Assembly (NCBI GenBank): GCA_947475715.1
Contig: CANJNY010000009.1
Location: forward strand, 1 to 64,000
DNA: 64,000 nt
DNA from: Prolixibacteraceae bacterium
Lineage (GTDB): Bacteria; Bacteroidota; Bacteroidia; Bacteroidales; Prolixibacteraceae
Direction: 5' to 3'
The translations under genes were made by a program, and so were the position numbers. Positions within the stretch are counted from its first letter, which is position 1, and each line of letters begins with the position of its first letter. The notes beneath the pieces are model-generated. The model did not search any database, was not told where the DNA came from, and saw only the letters and a program-made list of their open reading frames with translations. Below are positions 26,632 through 36,435 of this stretch, one piece after another.

Positions 26632-27984
26632 TTAGCTTTTCCAAAGCTCTTCGCCATAGGACCACCCTTCGCGAACCGGCTCTTTGATGAATTGATCCAG
26701 CTCAGGATGCCCCTTTGCCTTCATATTTACGGCATCGTATTCAATTTTTGTGTTAAAGCGTTGCGCCAGAATGCCAACAGCGTTTAACTCGCTTAAAGGG
26801 GCTGAATATTCAAAATTAGCCCCTGGAATTGGACCGGTCTTTTTTATTGCGCGGATCCATTCCAAAACCGGGCCGCCCTCGACACGTGGAATGGTCTCCT
26901 TTGGAAGGTTTTTGGTGAAATGATCCCATTCTGCATCAGGAATCAGCAGTTTTGGATTAGCAGGTCTTCCTCCTGTTAGCAGAGAGTTTTTAGAACCAAC
27001 CATTATCATCCCTCTTCCAGGCATCTCTTTAAGTCCCCATTCCGGACGATTTTGCGGTTTCTCACCACCATCCATCCAGGTTAGCGTTACAGGAGGTTTT
27101 GCTCCGCGGGCTGCAAATTCGAACTTGAGCACCGATTTATCAGAGACAAATCCTTCGCCCGATGGTGCTCTGAGCAATGGCTCGACTGATACCGGCAATC
27201 CCAGATCGAGGGCCCAGTTTGGAGCATCCAGGGTATGGCATCCCCAGTCACCGAGTCCTCCGTTGCCTAATTCATACCAGCTTCTCCAGAACCGTGGGAG
27301 ATACATCGGACTATATTCTCTTTTCGCTGCCGGACCCTGCCAAAGCTCCCAATCCAATGTTGCCGGAATGGGTTCTCCCTTGGGAGGGTAACTTTCGGGT
27401 TTGGTGAAATACCCTTTGGGATCGAACTGAGGCCCTTCAAACCATGCAAATACCTCCTTAACCTCACCTAAAATGCCCGCCTCGTACCACTCTTTGACAT
27501 ACCGGATTCCCATAGTGGCATGACCCTGAATTCCCATCGTGTTGATGACGTTGTAATATTGTGCCGCCTTGCGTAAGGTGCGTATCTGCCAAATATTGTG
27601 CGCCAGAGGTTTTTCAACATAAACATGTATTCCACGTTGCATGGCGGCTATTGCTGCGGGAAAGTGTATGTGATCGGGAGTGGCAATAATAACGGCGTCA
27701 ATTTCACGACCCATCTTGTCAAGCATCACCCTGAAATCTTTGAAACGTTTGGCATTTGGAAAGGTCTTAAACCCCTCTGCTGCTGCAAGATCATTCACAT
27801 CGCATAAGGCAATGACATTTTCAGTCTTACAATCAGCCCAATGGTCTGCCGCACGTCCTCCGACACCTATAAATGCGATATTTACTTTATCCGGTTTACA
27901 TGCTGCCAGCCCGGGAATTAATGCGGCACCGGCCGCTACTGCTGCTGATTTTGCAATAAATGATCTGCGTGATAAATTTGTCAT
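26632..27984 (-). CDS. Tat-exported Gfo/Idh/MocA oxidoreductase 2
   Basis: A 450-residue paralogue of the preceding oxidoreductase. It has SRRSFIAKSAAV as twin-arginine signal, the dinucleotide-binding segment IAFIGVGGRA (about 37-46), ATPDHIHF (101-108) and VYVEKPLAHN (121-130) with Lys125. The two proteins share the same end motif (GWSYGEELWKS and GWEYGKELWKS). They lie 57 bases apart in the same direction. Tandem pairs in glycan loci often work on different sugars or on the forward and reverse parts of an oxidation-elimination-reduction cycle; that is inferred here. Confidence 0.85.
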   Translation of the reverse strand: MTNLSRRSFIAKSAAVAAGAALIPGLAACKPDKVNIAFIGVGGRAADHWADCKTENVIALCDVNDLAAAEGFKTFPNAKRFKDFRVMLDKMGREIDAVIIATPDHIHFPAAIAAMQRGIHVYVEKPLAHNIWQIRTLRKAAQYYNVINTMGIQGHATMGIRYVKEWYEAGILGEVKEVFAWFEGPQFDPKGYFTKPESYPPKGEPIPATLDWELWQGPAAKREYSPMYLPRFWRSWYELGNGGLGDWGCHTLDAPNWALDLGLPVSVEPLLRAPSGEGFVSDKSVLKFEFAARGAKPPVTLTWMDGGEKPQNRPEWGLKEMPGRGMIMVGSKNSLLTGGRPANPKLLIPDAEWDHFTKNLPKETIPRVEGGPVLEWIRAIKKTGPIPGANFEYSAPLSELNAVGILAQRFNTKIEYDAVNMKAKGHPELDQFIKEPVREGWSYGEELWKS

Positions 27985-28033
27985 ACTTTTTGAATTGTTA
28001 GTTGTTTTTATTTTAAATTTCTTGGTTGTAAAT

Positions 28034-29872
28034 CTATAATTTCTTACTTTCCTGTTTTACCCACAATCGCGATCGGGGTGCCATTTCCAGGTGTATGTTT
28101 TTACCTGTCGAAGGAATCGGTTTTCCGGAAAACCCATCCACATAACAACCCTGTTTAGGAAGCAAAAGATTTATAACTGCCGCCTCCTGATTGTAATTAT
28201 GAAGAACAAAACTTTGATCACCCAATTGCTGCATCGTTACACGTGAAGGGGCATCCATTATAGGTTCGTCTTTTGAATAAAATGCACTCCGGATTGTATT
28301 CACCCACTCCTTGGGAAGTTCCAGTAAACCGATCTGGCGCGGACAAAGCAAAACCTCACCAACTGCATCAAAATCCTGTTGCGAAAAGGTATGGGTATTG
28401 ATCACAAATAGATTTTTATTTTGAACCATGAAAGGCTGATTTGCCCCATTCTTAAGGAGAACCGTTGCCTGATTGGGTTTAATCAGGTAATCCATGCTTA
28501 ACGGAAACTTTATTTTTATTGTATTACCTTCTGATACAATAGATTCATTGCTATTATATGAAGAAGTAGTAGAATAATTGATGCCGGCAAGTTCTGCAAT
28601 CTTTTCCCCGTCGTTTGCGTTAACGATAAACCCGGTTGTCATGATTATTTTGGCATCTTTCTCAAGTGATCTGATTATTTTGGGCAGAATATTCCGGTCG
28701 GTTGCAGCCTGCGTTGGGAGGAAAATCACCCCGCTGTTTTCGGGATATTTTGAATCGGGAACCAGCGAAATTCCGAACATTCCGATATAATCCATAAGAT
28801 ATAACTCTCCTCCTGCATCACTGTTTGGCGGTTTATATCCGGTAACGCCCCGGATTGGATTTGCCGCAATTGACTTAGCCAGATCGGCCAGTTTTTCAAA
28901 ATCCTCCCTTAACAAATGGTGCCCCGGGTGACCTGAAATGAAGCTGTCGAAGTTGAAAATTACGAGCTCTTTTGCACCGGCAAGGACCGACTGATACCCT
29001 TGTTCTATAAAGTCGGTTTCGGTACAGTCACCGTGGTCGAACCAGGCGCCGCCGATTTTTTCGCCGGCAAGGGTTGCGATCCATCGGTAATTTATAAATC
29101 CTTCATAGGGTTGTACAAATCCATAGCGCTGGGTATACTGGCCGCGCGTTTCGGTCCCGACCCATACTCCGTCAAACAGCTTCGGTTCGGTTGCCACATC
29201 GTAGCCGAACAGATGAAAGCGGTCATACCACTGAGGATATTTAATAATGATTTTTAAATCCGGATTTACAGCTTTTGCCGGATTAATGATCACCTTTTGT
29301 GCCACCTCTGTAAGAAGTGCCCGACGGTACTCCGACCAGCTGCGGTCACCTTTGGCAAGCTTTGATTCCGCACTTGTATCACTTGAACAAAAGAAGTCAT
29401 CAAGAATAAAGGTGTCAAATACCGGGGCGGCCTGCTCCATGATCTTTTGCATATCCTTTTGTGATTTTGGATTTTGCCAGTTCAGCCAGGTTAACGGCCC
29501 TTGCTGTGGTGCGCCAATTTCACCTCCGGGTAAAGTTGCGATACCGCCTACGATTTCAAATCCATTTCGTTTTAAATGCTCCACAATCTTTTTCATCACT
29601 CCGGGTGATATTACCAAACCGCAGCGGTGAACTTCCAGATAAACTTTTGTAATACCGTTACATTTCAACACGGATATGGCTTCGCGCATCCCTGCCTCTG
29701 TTGTGAGAAGTTGCTCAACGGTTTGCGCTGTGACATAAACTGCTAAACGAAGGTCTGATTTTCTGGTGCAGGCCAGATGCCACATATCATCCGATTGTGC
29801 TTGCTCATTGGGAGTGCACCCTGAAATGAAAAGAAGTGCGGTAAGGATCACCAAAAGATTGATTGTTTTCAT
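28034..29872 (-). CDS. TIM-barrel-like lipoprotein of unknown family
   Basis: A 612-residue lipoprotein (Cys19 in FISGCT). The first 320 residues look like a glycosidase-type barrel: YLEVHRCG near 110, an acidic strand end DTFILDDFFCSSD near 165, IIIKYPQWYDRF near 210 and GAWFDHGDCTETDF near 270. The remaining half resembles a small-domain and beta-sandwich region typical of such enzymes (MQQLGDQSFVLHNYNQEAAV). The DDFFCS strand end resembles LFLDDDF of the gene at 21148-22728. Catalytic residues cannot be assigned. Most likely a membrane-anchored glycan-active protein of the same locus. Confidence 0.6.
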   Translation of the reverse strand: MKTINLLVILTALLFISGCTPNEQAQSDDMWHLACTRKSDLRLAVYVTAQTVEQLLTTEAGMREAISVLKCNGITKVYLEVHRCGLVISPGVMKKIVEHLKRNGFEIVGGIATLPGGEIGAPQQGPLTWLNWQNPKSQKDMQKIMEQAAPVFDTFILDDFFCSSDTSAESKLAKGDRSWSEYRRALLTEVAQKVIINPAKAVNPDLKIIIKYPQWYDRFHLFGYDVATEPKLFDGVWVGTETRGQYTQRYGFVQPYEGFINYRWIATLAGEKIGGAWFDHGDCTETDFIEQGYQSVLAGAKELVIFNFDSFISGHPGHHLLREDFEKLADLAKSIAANPIRGVTGYKPPNSDAGGELYLMDYIGMFGISLVPDSKYPENSGVIFLPTQAATDRNILPKIIRSLEKDAKIIMTTGFIVNANDGEKIAELAGINYSTTSSYNSNESIVSEGNTIKIKFPLSMDYLIKPNQATVLLKNGANQPFMVQNKNLFVINTHTFSQQDFDAVGEVLLCPRQIGLLELPKEWVNTIRSAFYSKDEPIMDAPSRVTMQQLGDQSFVLHNYNQEAAVINLLLPKQGCYVDGFSGKPIPSTGKNIHLEMAPRSRLWVKQESKKL

Positions 29873-29894
29873 CAGTAGATAGTTAGCTTGTTAC

Positions 29895-32800
29895 TTATTT
29901 TGCAACTTCAATTTTCCAGTCTGTAAACTCAACTGTGTACTGTCGTTTATCAGGTCCGCCGGCTGCCAGTCCCAGGTCAACAGAATCAGCAATTCCGGGA
30001 ATATCGGCGGTATGCCGCTCAATGGTCCAGTTCACTCCGTCAAGGCTGATATAACCGCTGAAGCTATCCCCATGGCGAACCATTTTTAAATAGAGCGGTG
30101 GTTTTGAATTTTCAGGAAGATTTTGACTGCTTGCCTTATGCATGCAGCCGTTTGCAAATTCGTCATATTCGACCCCTGCACGTCCGGGAGTACCGAAGAC
30201 CAGGAATGATCCCTTGCTTCCGGGTTGTACATCAAAGCTTTGCGAAATATCGTTGCGGGCAAAAAGTCCGGATCGGAACCATTCATGGGTTCGGGGGCCA
30301 AATCCGCTGATCTTTACCGTGGCCACAAAATCACCCTTGATCCCTTTTACATAAGCGGCGGCATACGAATCTTCTGCATGATAAAAGTCGGAACCACTGG
30401 CTCTGATAGTAAACTTATTGGCTTTTGTATCTGCGGCTATTTCAAATGGTTTTGCCTTTACAGAACAGTATTGATGAACCTCTGTTTTGGAAAGGTCAAC
30501 GGCTGTTGATTCATAAACGGTCACACTTTTCTCTGAACTGTTTTCAATACGCATCTTATGCATTCCGGCTGAAGGAGCAATTTCAAAACTAACCTTTATT
30601 TGCTCATTCCCTTTTAATTCCAAAGTCCGATTCTCAACCACCGATTGATCTATTAAAAGGTTGGCCTTGATTATCTGGGTTTCTGAAGTGAGATTTTTTG
30701 CCATTGCCGTAGCCTTTATTTTCTCCCCTTTTAAAATCCTGTCACCTGACAAATTAAAACCCTCAAACACCACTGTGGGTTTCTCACCTTCAATTTTGAC
30801 CGATTGATAAGGGGTTGATCCAATTGCAAGCTGATGATCTCCTTTTTCATAAATACGTATTTCAAAATCTATCTTCCGGCTATTATTTTTAATAACAGGA
30901 AAAAGTTTTTTGTCATATATCTTGCCATCAAGATAGATTTCAACGGGGATCGCACCCGTAGAACCTCCGTTAAAGACATCGGCTGTGAGGCGGATTATCG
31001 TGCCGGCAAGAATTGTTCCGGTTGCAGTCTTAGCAGCAGCCTCAATATGGAGATTGCTCTCTTTATATTCGGGATTCCCATCAATAATGGTTTCCGGAGC
31101 GTTTGCCGGAGGCTCAATTTTGAAATTATTCCTGTAGATGTTGTCTTCGGCCAAAGCTGCACAAAGTTTCCATTCCCCTTGTTCCAGGTCGTAATAGATA
31201 TTTTCCTCAGAGGTCCAGGCTGATGACATATTGTCAAACCAAAAGGCAACATTATCGTTAAAAAATCCGGCACGCACTCCGTGGATCAGGTTACGCCGGA
31301 TAATTGAATTAAAGGTAAGTCCCGCAGTTTTGATCGCTCCCGAATCATCCGCATCGCGCTGGACATCATCGAGGTGGTTATATTCCACAAGATATCCGCC
31401 ATCGATTGCTTCCTCCTGGTTAGACCATCCGCCTACATCAATTCCATACCGTCCCCGTGTTTTTGTAAGGTAGTTGTGTGATATTTCTGTTGTTAAGGTA
31501 TTGTTTGCCAAAATATTGATTCCTCCGCAGTCGTATAGTTTATTGTATGAGATAATCGTTTCCCGGATAATCTCCCTTCCATCTGCGGGTTTTGCAGAGC
31601 CACTCACACAAATACCACCTTCGTCGAGGGTTTGAAATTTGTTGTTTAGAATGCGGGTCTGGTAGCACCCTTTTTTAATAGTGATTCCTGCACCCTGACC
31701 CGATCGCACTTCGCCTCCAACAAATTCGCAGGCATGCGCAAATTCATAGCTGATTGTGCTGTTCGATGCAACCGAAACTTCAGCAATGCCGGTCTCTCCA
31801 TCCACACCATCGGTATTCACTTTTTTAGAATTATTCCCTGTAATTGTCCCTTCAAATATTAAACCATAGATCCTCAGATTTCTTACCGGCTTTTCAGGTG
31901 TTCCGCGGACTTCAATCAATTGGTTTATCATTGGGACTCCGGTGGAAACCTCATTGGGATCGGTAATGGCTCCACCGGGAATATAGCTGATCTCCCTGAG
32001 TTTTTTATCGAAAAACCACTCTCCCGGAGCATCAAGCAAAGCTTTAACATTCTCCACATAATACCTTGGTGGAACAATAACAACACCCTCCTGCGGACTC
32101 ATAAATGTTGCGATTCCGGTTTTTTCATCGATTTTGGTGAATTTATTGATCCCGGTGTGCCAGCGCAGCAACATAATCACCCGGTTTGCCTCCATCTCTT
32201 TCCATGATTTCAGATCTCCTTTTTTAAAACAGAGGTTATCTGTTGAGCCTGATATGGCAGGAGGTGTGAAATAACCTTCATTTGGCGTTCGTGCCAATAC
32301 CTGTTTTCTACCATCGGCAACAAGCATTCCAACAGAGTCTGCATCAACTTTTGCTACCCATAATTTACCACTTTTCTTCCAGTCCACGACCGGTACTTCG
32401 CCGGTGATAACCGGTTGTTCTCCCGGATATGCTGCATAAGTTACATAGTGATCCTTCAGTTTGTGATATTCGAAGGCTCCTGTCGGCAGGTTGGTTTCCA
32501 CCCGTTCACCGCCATCTGCAGGTTCAAAGATGAGCCGGTGTTTTAAGGCATAGTGTCCTGAACGGATGTATACCAGAATGTCTTTGCCCCTGCCAAGCGG
32601 ATGGGGTGAACCAATCCACCGTTTTTCAACCGGAGGATCTTTAGGGAAGAATACCCTGGATTTTAAATCGCGAACGGCTTTTTGAGCCTTTCTGATCGTT
32701 AAAAAAGGGCCATCCGTACCGGCTGAATTTGGCTCCGAGAGAGTTCCCGACCAGCGGTCGTCCCCTTTGACCGAAACGTAGAAGTCCGCATTTGATGGAA

Positions 32801-32969
32801 ACCCAAATGGAATCCATTTATCACCTCTGAGGAGTTTCCCATCGCGTTGCTGAAGGGGTGATTGCGAATATGCACAAATCCCGGGAAGCGCTGCAAATAG
32901 AACAAGAAGCGAAAGGTATAAACTTGTTTTTACAAAAAATGTTTTTAGCCGGCGATGTAGAACCTTCAT
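29895..32969 (-). CDS. Exported right-handed beta-helix protein with CARDB-like and DUF1349-like domains
   Basis: A 1024-residue protein with signal peptide (about 1-36). Residues 60-130 (FYVSVKGDDRWSGTL and FLTIRKAQKAVRDL) are the classical start of the parallel beta-helix family that includes GH141-type and polysaccharide-lyase-like proteins, and the helix runs to about residue 640 (RGRYGIDVGGW, DDSGAIKTAG). A CARDB-like module of about 660-820 (VFNGGSTGAIPVEIYLDG) follows, then a concanavalin/DUF1349-like domain of about 840-1020 (EWFRSGLFARND, LYLKMVRHGDSF). It is the first gene of the minus-strand cluster, just below the promoter at 33019-33051. GH141-like activity is a guess from the fold; the C-terminal domain probably binds carbohydrate. 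Confidence 0.75.
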   Translation of the reverse strand: MKVLHRRLKTFFVKTSLYLSLLVLFAALPGICAYSQSPLQQRDGKLLRGDKWIPFGFPSNADFYVSVKGDDRWSGTLSEPNSAGTDGPFLTIRKAQKAVRDLKSRVFFPKDPPVEKRWIGSPHPLGRGKDILVYIRSGHYALKHRLIFEPADGGERVETNLPTGAFEYHKLKDHYVTYAAYPGEQPVITGEVPVVDWKKSGKLWVAKVDADSVGMLVADGRKQVLARTPNEGYFTPPAISGSTDNLCFKKGDLKSWKEMEANRVIMLLRWHTGINKFTKIDEKTGIATFMSPQEGVVIVPPRYYVENVKALLDAPGEWFFDKKLREISYIPGGAITDPNEVSTGVPMINQLIEVRGTPEKPVRNLRIYGLIFEGTITGNNSKKVNTDGVDGETGIAEVSVASNSTISYEFAHACEFVGGEVRSGQGAGITIKKGCYQTRILNNKFQTLDEGGICVSGSAKPADGREIIRETIISYNKLYDCGGINILANNTLTTEISHNYLTKTRGRYGIDVGGWSNQEEAIDGGYLVEYNHLDDVQRDADDSGAIKTAGLTFNSIIRRNLIHGVRAGFFNDNVAFWFDNMSSAWTSEENIYYDLEQGEWKLCAALAEDNIYRNNFKIEPPANAPETIIDGNPEYKESNLHIEAAAKTATGTILAGTIIRLTADVFNGGSTGAIPVEIYLDGKIYDKKLFPVIKNNSRKIDFEIRIYEKGDHQLAIGSTPYQSVKIEGEKPTVVFEGFNLSGDRILKGEKIKATAMAKNLTSETQIIKANLLIDQSVVENRTLELKGNEQIKVSFEIAPSAGMHKMRIENSSEKSVTVYESTAVDLSKTEVHQYCSVKAKPFEIAADTKANKFTIRASGSDFYHAEDSYAAAYVKGIKGDFVATVKISGFGPRTHEWFRSGLFARNDISQSFDVQPGSKGSFLVFGTPGRAGVEYDEFANGCMHKASSQNLPENSKPPLYLKMVRHGDSFSGYISLDGVNWTIERHTADIPGIADSVDLGLAAGGPDKRQYTVEFTDWKIEVAK

Positions 32970-33355
32970 ATTTTAGATGTGAGTGAGATTCTGTTTGTTA
33001 TTTGGATGTTTCAGAATTCAAACGTATTTAATTTTGCTGAACAGATTCAATGAGTTTTTGTCTTTTGTCTATGGTTTTTTAACTGATTCACCAGAATTTC
33101 CCGAATATAATATCAAAATAGGCTAATTATCTATTGAAATGAGATAAAATAGCTGAACTATTTCACTTGTTTATTCGATTACTTTGTGTTAACCAAATTG
33201 AATTTGCTGAGCATCAGTAATCCACCAGATTCATCCAGATTGCTGCTTGCAACCTGCTGATGGCCGGAAAAGGGTGGTTGCTTTTTATGTTTCGTGATTT
33301 GTTGCATTTATTTAGCGAACCTGTTTTACCATTTTCTTCTTCAATTTTTCCCGAT
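32970..33355. other. Divergent intergenic region between the minus cluster and the GH106-like gene
   Basis: About 385 AT-rich bases without a credible gene. It contains the minus-strand promoter candidate described separately. For the plus-strand gene, TTACTTTG at 33179-33186 is only a near match to TAnnTTTG and has no good minus-33 partner. I saw no riboswitch-like or strong inverted-repeat structure. Confidence 0.5.
33019..33051 (-). promoter_or_regulatory. Bacteroidota-type promoter for the 14-gene minus-strand cluster
   Basis: Reading the minus strand, TACGTTTG (33026-33019) matches the TAnnTTTG minus-7 box exactly, and ATTG (33051-33048) stands 21 bases upstream as a three-of-four match to the minus-33 TTTG. 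The start codon at 32969 lies about 45 bases downstream. This is the only good match in the divergent region, and the genes below are packed with short gaps, so it may drive the whole cluster. Confidence 0.55.
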
Positions 33356-36300
33356 ATGAAAAAAATCTGCCAGATTCTTCTTCTTCTCTTTTTAACTGTT
33401 TCCTTCGCTTTTGCCCAAAGTTCCACTGAGGCAGAGAATGATGTGATACAATCGGGTTTCAAAAATCCCCCGCTCGATTGCTGGCCTCATACCCGATGGT
33501 GGTGGCCCGGAAATCCGGTTTCAAAAGCGGAGATTACGTATGAGCTTGAGCAGATGCGCAGTCATGGCATTCGTGGTTTCGAGCAGATCTCAATGGGAGA
33601 GGTCTACGAAAAAGGGAATATCCCTTACTTATCGGATCAATTTATGGAGATGCTCAAGCATACCGTAAAAGAGTCAAAACGTTTGGGAATGGAAGTTTCA
33701 CTTAATTTCGGAGGTCCGGGGTGGATCATTGGCGGTGCCTGGGTGAAGGAGGATCAGAAGAGTAAGGATCTTGTTCCAACCTTTACCGACCTTGCGGGAA
33801 ATACAATTTATAATGGCGATCTGCCTGATAAACTGACCAAAACAAAAAGATCATGGGAACATTATACCCCTAAATTGGATGGTGACGAGACTTTGCTCGC
33901 TGTGGTTGCCGGAAAGCTTGACCGGGATGGAAAGATCATTGAATCGTCTTTGATCAATCTGACATCCACCGTTTCGGCTAAAAAGATAAACTGGAATGTC
34001 CCGGAAGGGGAGTGGCGGCTCATGGCTTTCTGGTTAAAGAAAAACGGAATTAGCAATGCTGTCGATCATTTCAGTAAACAGGCGATGGAGAGTTATTGTG
34101 ATTTTCTTGGAAATAAGTTTTATAATGCTTTTGGAGATGAATTCGGGAAAACTGTAGAGTCGTTATTTGCAGACAGCTTTGAACTGCCCAATCTTTCGGG
34201 CGGGATTAACTGGTCAACAGGATTACTCGAGGGGTTTCAAAATGAGAAAGGGTATGATCTGGTCCCTTATCTTCCTGCCATCTGGTGGAATGTTGGTGAA
34301 ATTTCACCTAAGATAAGGTTTGATGTCAACGATTTTCTTCATAAAACCGGCTTAAAAATTTTCTTTAAGACTTTTCTGGGATGGTGTGAAAATCACCATA
34401 TTCAGGGTCGGATTCAGGCTTATGGTTTCAATACCGATAATATTGAGGCATCCGGAATGGCCCATATCCCCGAAATGGAGATAACGGCTGGAGAGAAAGA
34501 CGCCGCAGACTGGTTTGATACCCGGATCGGCCCAAAACAATACGTTTCATCCGGTGCACATCTCTATGGCCGGAAAGTTGTCTCCGCCGAAGTTTACACT
34601 TTTATCCACTGGGAAAGGTATCGTGAAACACTCGAAGAGTTAAAGATTGCAAGCGATGGTTACCTCCTTGCCGGGGCAACGAAATTTTATAATCACGGAT
34701 TTAACTTTTCGCCCGAAAAGATTGTTACTCCAACCCGGTCGCTCCCTTTTGCTGCCTATATCCAGCCTCAGAACGTGTGGTGGAATTATTATCCAAAACT
34801 GGCAGCGTATATTGCCCGATGCTCTTATTTGCTTAGGCAGGGTGATTTCTCGGCAGATATTGCCCTCTATTCGCCATTGGCAAACCAATGGGCAAAGAGT
34901 GCTCTGAATATGCGTAAATGGACCCGGGAGTTCGATTGGGGAGAACTCGGCGGGCTACTTATCTCAAACGGATATAACTATGATCTGATCAACGACGATG
35001 CCCTTCAGAACCTTGCAACAGTGGCAGACGGAAAAATCAAAGTTCGGAACCTCGAATACAAAGTTCTTATTTTGCCCAATGTCGAGACGATTCCGTTAAA
35101 AACACTGCAGTTCATCGAAAAATATGTTGATATGGGTGGAATTGTGATTGCCCTTGAACGGCTTCCTGAAAAATCTACAGGCTTCCTGGATTATAAACAA
35201 GGGGACGATAAAGTCAAAGAGATCACCAACAGTCTGTTTAACAAGCCTAAGCAGCCTGTCAGTAAGGGAGATAATCCTTATGGTTTAAGTGGCCCCGGAA
35301 TTGTCGAAGGGGTGATGATGAACCCTTATGGGAAAGGGGGGACCTATCAGCTTAAAAATGTAATTGACCGTCAGATCTGGTGGGATAAGCGAAGCAGTGC
35401 ACTCGACCCTTTTCTGGAGACTATCCGCAGGCATATTGCCCCCGATTTCGGGATCGATTTTGCAGCAGAAGGATTGCGCAAAAATGATGGGCTTACCTTT
35501 CTGCACCGCAAATTGGGAGAAAAAGATATCTATTTTGTCGCGAATATTCAGGATAAACAGAGTACTATTCCCGTAACTTTCAGGGTGAAAAATAAGGTAA
35601 TCCGCAAATGGAATCCGTTTACAGGTGAAATCACCTCTCTCCTAAGTTTTACAGAAGCGAAAGATGGCATAAAAGTGCCCCTTAACCTGTTGCCTTATGA
35701 ATCTCTTTTTCTTGAGTTTTCGCCGGGAGAACCTGAAGCATACGTTACTCAATCAAGCTTTTCTGACATTGTAAAAGCCGGTAAACACATTTTAAGAGCC
35801 CTTGCAATCCGCAACGGCACCTGTTACACAATTGTAAAATCAGAAAACAAAGAGATAAAGATCACCACCGAAGTTTCGGGCATCCCGGCCCCTTACCTGA
35901 TTTCAGGGAAATGGAGTATGGAGCTTAAAGGGGAAGATTTTCCATTTTTCACCAGCCAGTCTGAGTTGCTCTCTTCCTGGATTGATGATCCGTTGACCCG
36001 TAACTTCAGCGGAACGGGTCGGTATGAGATCAGCTTTAATCTCCCGGTGGATTATCTTCAGAAGGATCTAAGGTTGTTTCTTGATTTAGGAAAAGTGGGG
36101 AATATCGCAGAGGTTCGATTAAATGATAACCTTCCGGGGATAATATGGATGCGCGGTCAGAAAGTAGAGGTGACAGGTGTTGCAAAGCCTGGCGTGAATA
36201 AACTGGTCGTTTTGGTTACCAATACGTTGATTAATAGGGTTTCGGCGATGACTCAGCCACCGCCGGTCCCTGAAGATCTGGTCTCCCGGTTCGGCGACCG

Positions 36301-36412
36301 ATCGGTTCAGAAGGAAACGCCAAGGGAATTCGGGTTTAAGGCGTTACCTGCTTCGGGCCTGATTGGTCCGGTACAGATTATTGCGGTTAAGGAGGTTACG
36401 GCTGGCTACTAG
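33356..36412 (+). CDS. GH106-like exported glycoside hydrolase (alpha-L-rhamnosidase family)
   Basis: The ATG at 33356 gives a clean signal peptide (MKKICQILLLLFLTVSFAFA) and a 1018-residue protein; the frame opens earlier at 33260, but those 32 residues look like untranslated leader. The core begins PHTRWWWPGNPVSKAEI, followed by HGIRGFEQISMGEVYEKG, LFADSFELPN and RIQAYGFNTDNIE, typical of GH106. C-terminal beta-sandwich modules include GRYEISFNLP and LFLDLGKVGNIAEVRLN, like the galactose-binding domains at the end of this family. GH106 enzymes remove alpha-linked rhamnose. The gene is transcribed away from the large cluster and likely belongs to the same regulon. Confidence 0.85.
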   Translation: MKKICQILLLLFLTVSFAFAQSSTEAENDVIQSGFKNPPLDCWPHTRWWWPGNPVSKAEITYELEQMRSHGIRGFEQISMGEVYEKGNIPYLSDQFMEMLKHTVKESKRLGMEVSLNFGGPGWIIGGAWVKEDQKSKDLVPTFTDLAGNTIYNGDLPDKLTKTKRSWEHYTPKLDGDETLLAVVAGKLDRDGKIIESSLINLTSTVSAKKINWNVPEGEWRLMAFWLKKNGISNAVDHFSKQAMESYCDFLGNKFYNAFGDEFGKTVESLFADSFELPNLSGGINWSTGLLEGFQNEKGYDLVPYLPAIWWNVGEISPKIRFDVNDFLHKTGLKIFFKTFLGWCENHHIQGRIQAYGFNTDNIEASGMAHIPEMEITAGEKDAADWFDTRIGPKQYVSSGAHLYGRKVVSAEVYTFIHWERYRETLEELKIASDGYLLAGATKFYNHGFNFSPEKIVTPTRSLPFAAYIQPQNVWWNYYPKLAAYIARCSYLLRQGDFSADIALYSPLANQWAKSALNMRKWTREFDWGELGGLLISNGYNYDLINDDALQNLATVADGKIKVRNLEYKVLILPNVETIPLKTLQFIEKYVDMGGIVIALERLPEKSTGFLDYKQGDDKVKEITNSLFNKPKQPVSKGDNPYGLSGPGIVEGVMMNPYGKGGTYQLKNVIDRQIWWDKRSSALDPFLETIRRHIAPDFGIDFAAEGLRKNDGLTFLHRKLGEKDIYFVANIQDKQSTIPVTFRVKNKVIRKWNPFTGEITSLLSFTEAKDGIKVPLNLLPYESLFLEFSPGEPEAYVTQSSFSDIVKAGKHILRALAIRNGTCYTIVKSENKEIKITTEVSGIPAPYLISGKWSMELKGEDFPFFTSQSELLSSWIDDPLTRNFSGTGRYEISFNLPVDYLQKDLRLFLDLGKVGNIAEVRLNDNLPGIIWMRGQKVEVTGVAKPGVNKLVVLVTNTLINRVSAMTQPPPVPEDLVSRFGDRSVQKETPREFGFKALPASGLIGPVQIIAVKEVTAGY

Positions 36413-36422
36413 CGGCTGGCTA
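36400..36422. repeat. Two direct GGCTGGCTA repeats at the GH106-like stop codon
   Basis: GGCTGGCTA occurs at 36400-36408, overlapping the last sense codons and the stop, and again at 36414-36422. The spacing is 14 bases. It lies in the 23-base gap between convergent genes. It resembles short dispersed intergenic repeats; a role in termination is not evident. Confidence 0.35.
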
Positions 36423-36435
36423 TTGGCAGATTTCG

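Noticed and set aside
33260-33355. Earlier start for the GH106-like gene
   Set aside because: The extra 32 residues put a second hydrophobic stretch before a canonical signal peptide that starts at 33356.
36400-36422. Terminator between the convergent GH106-like and esterase genes
   Set aside because: The repeats are direct rather than inverted, so they cannot form a terminator hairpin.
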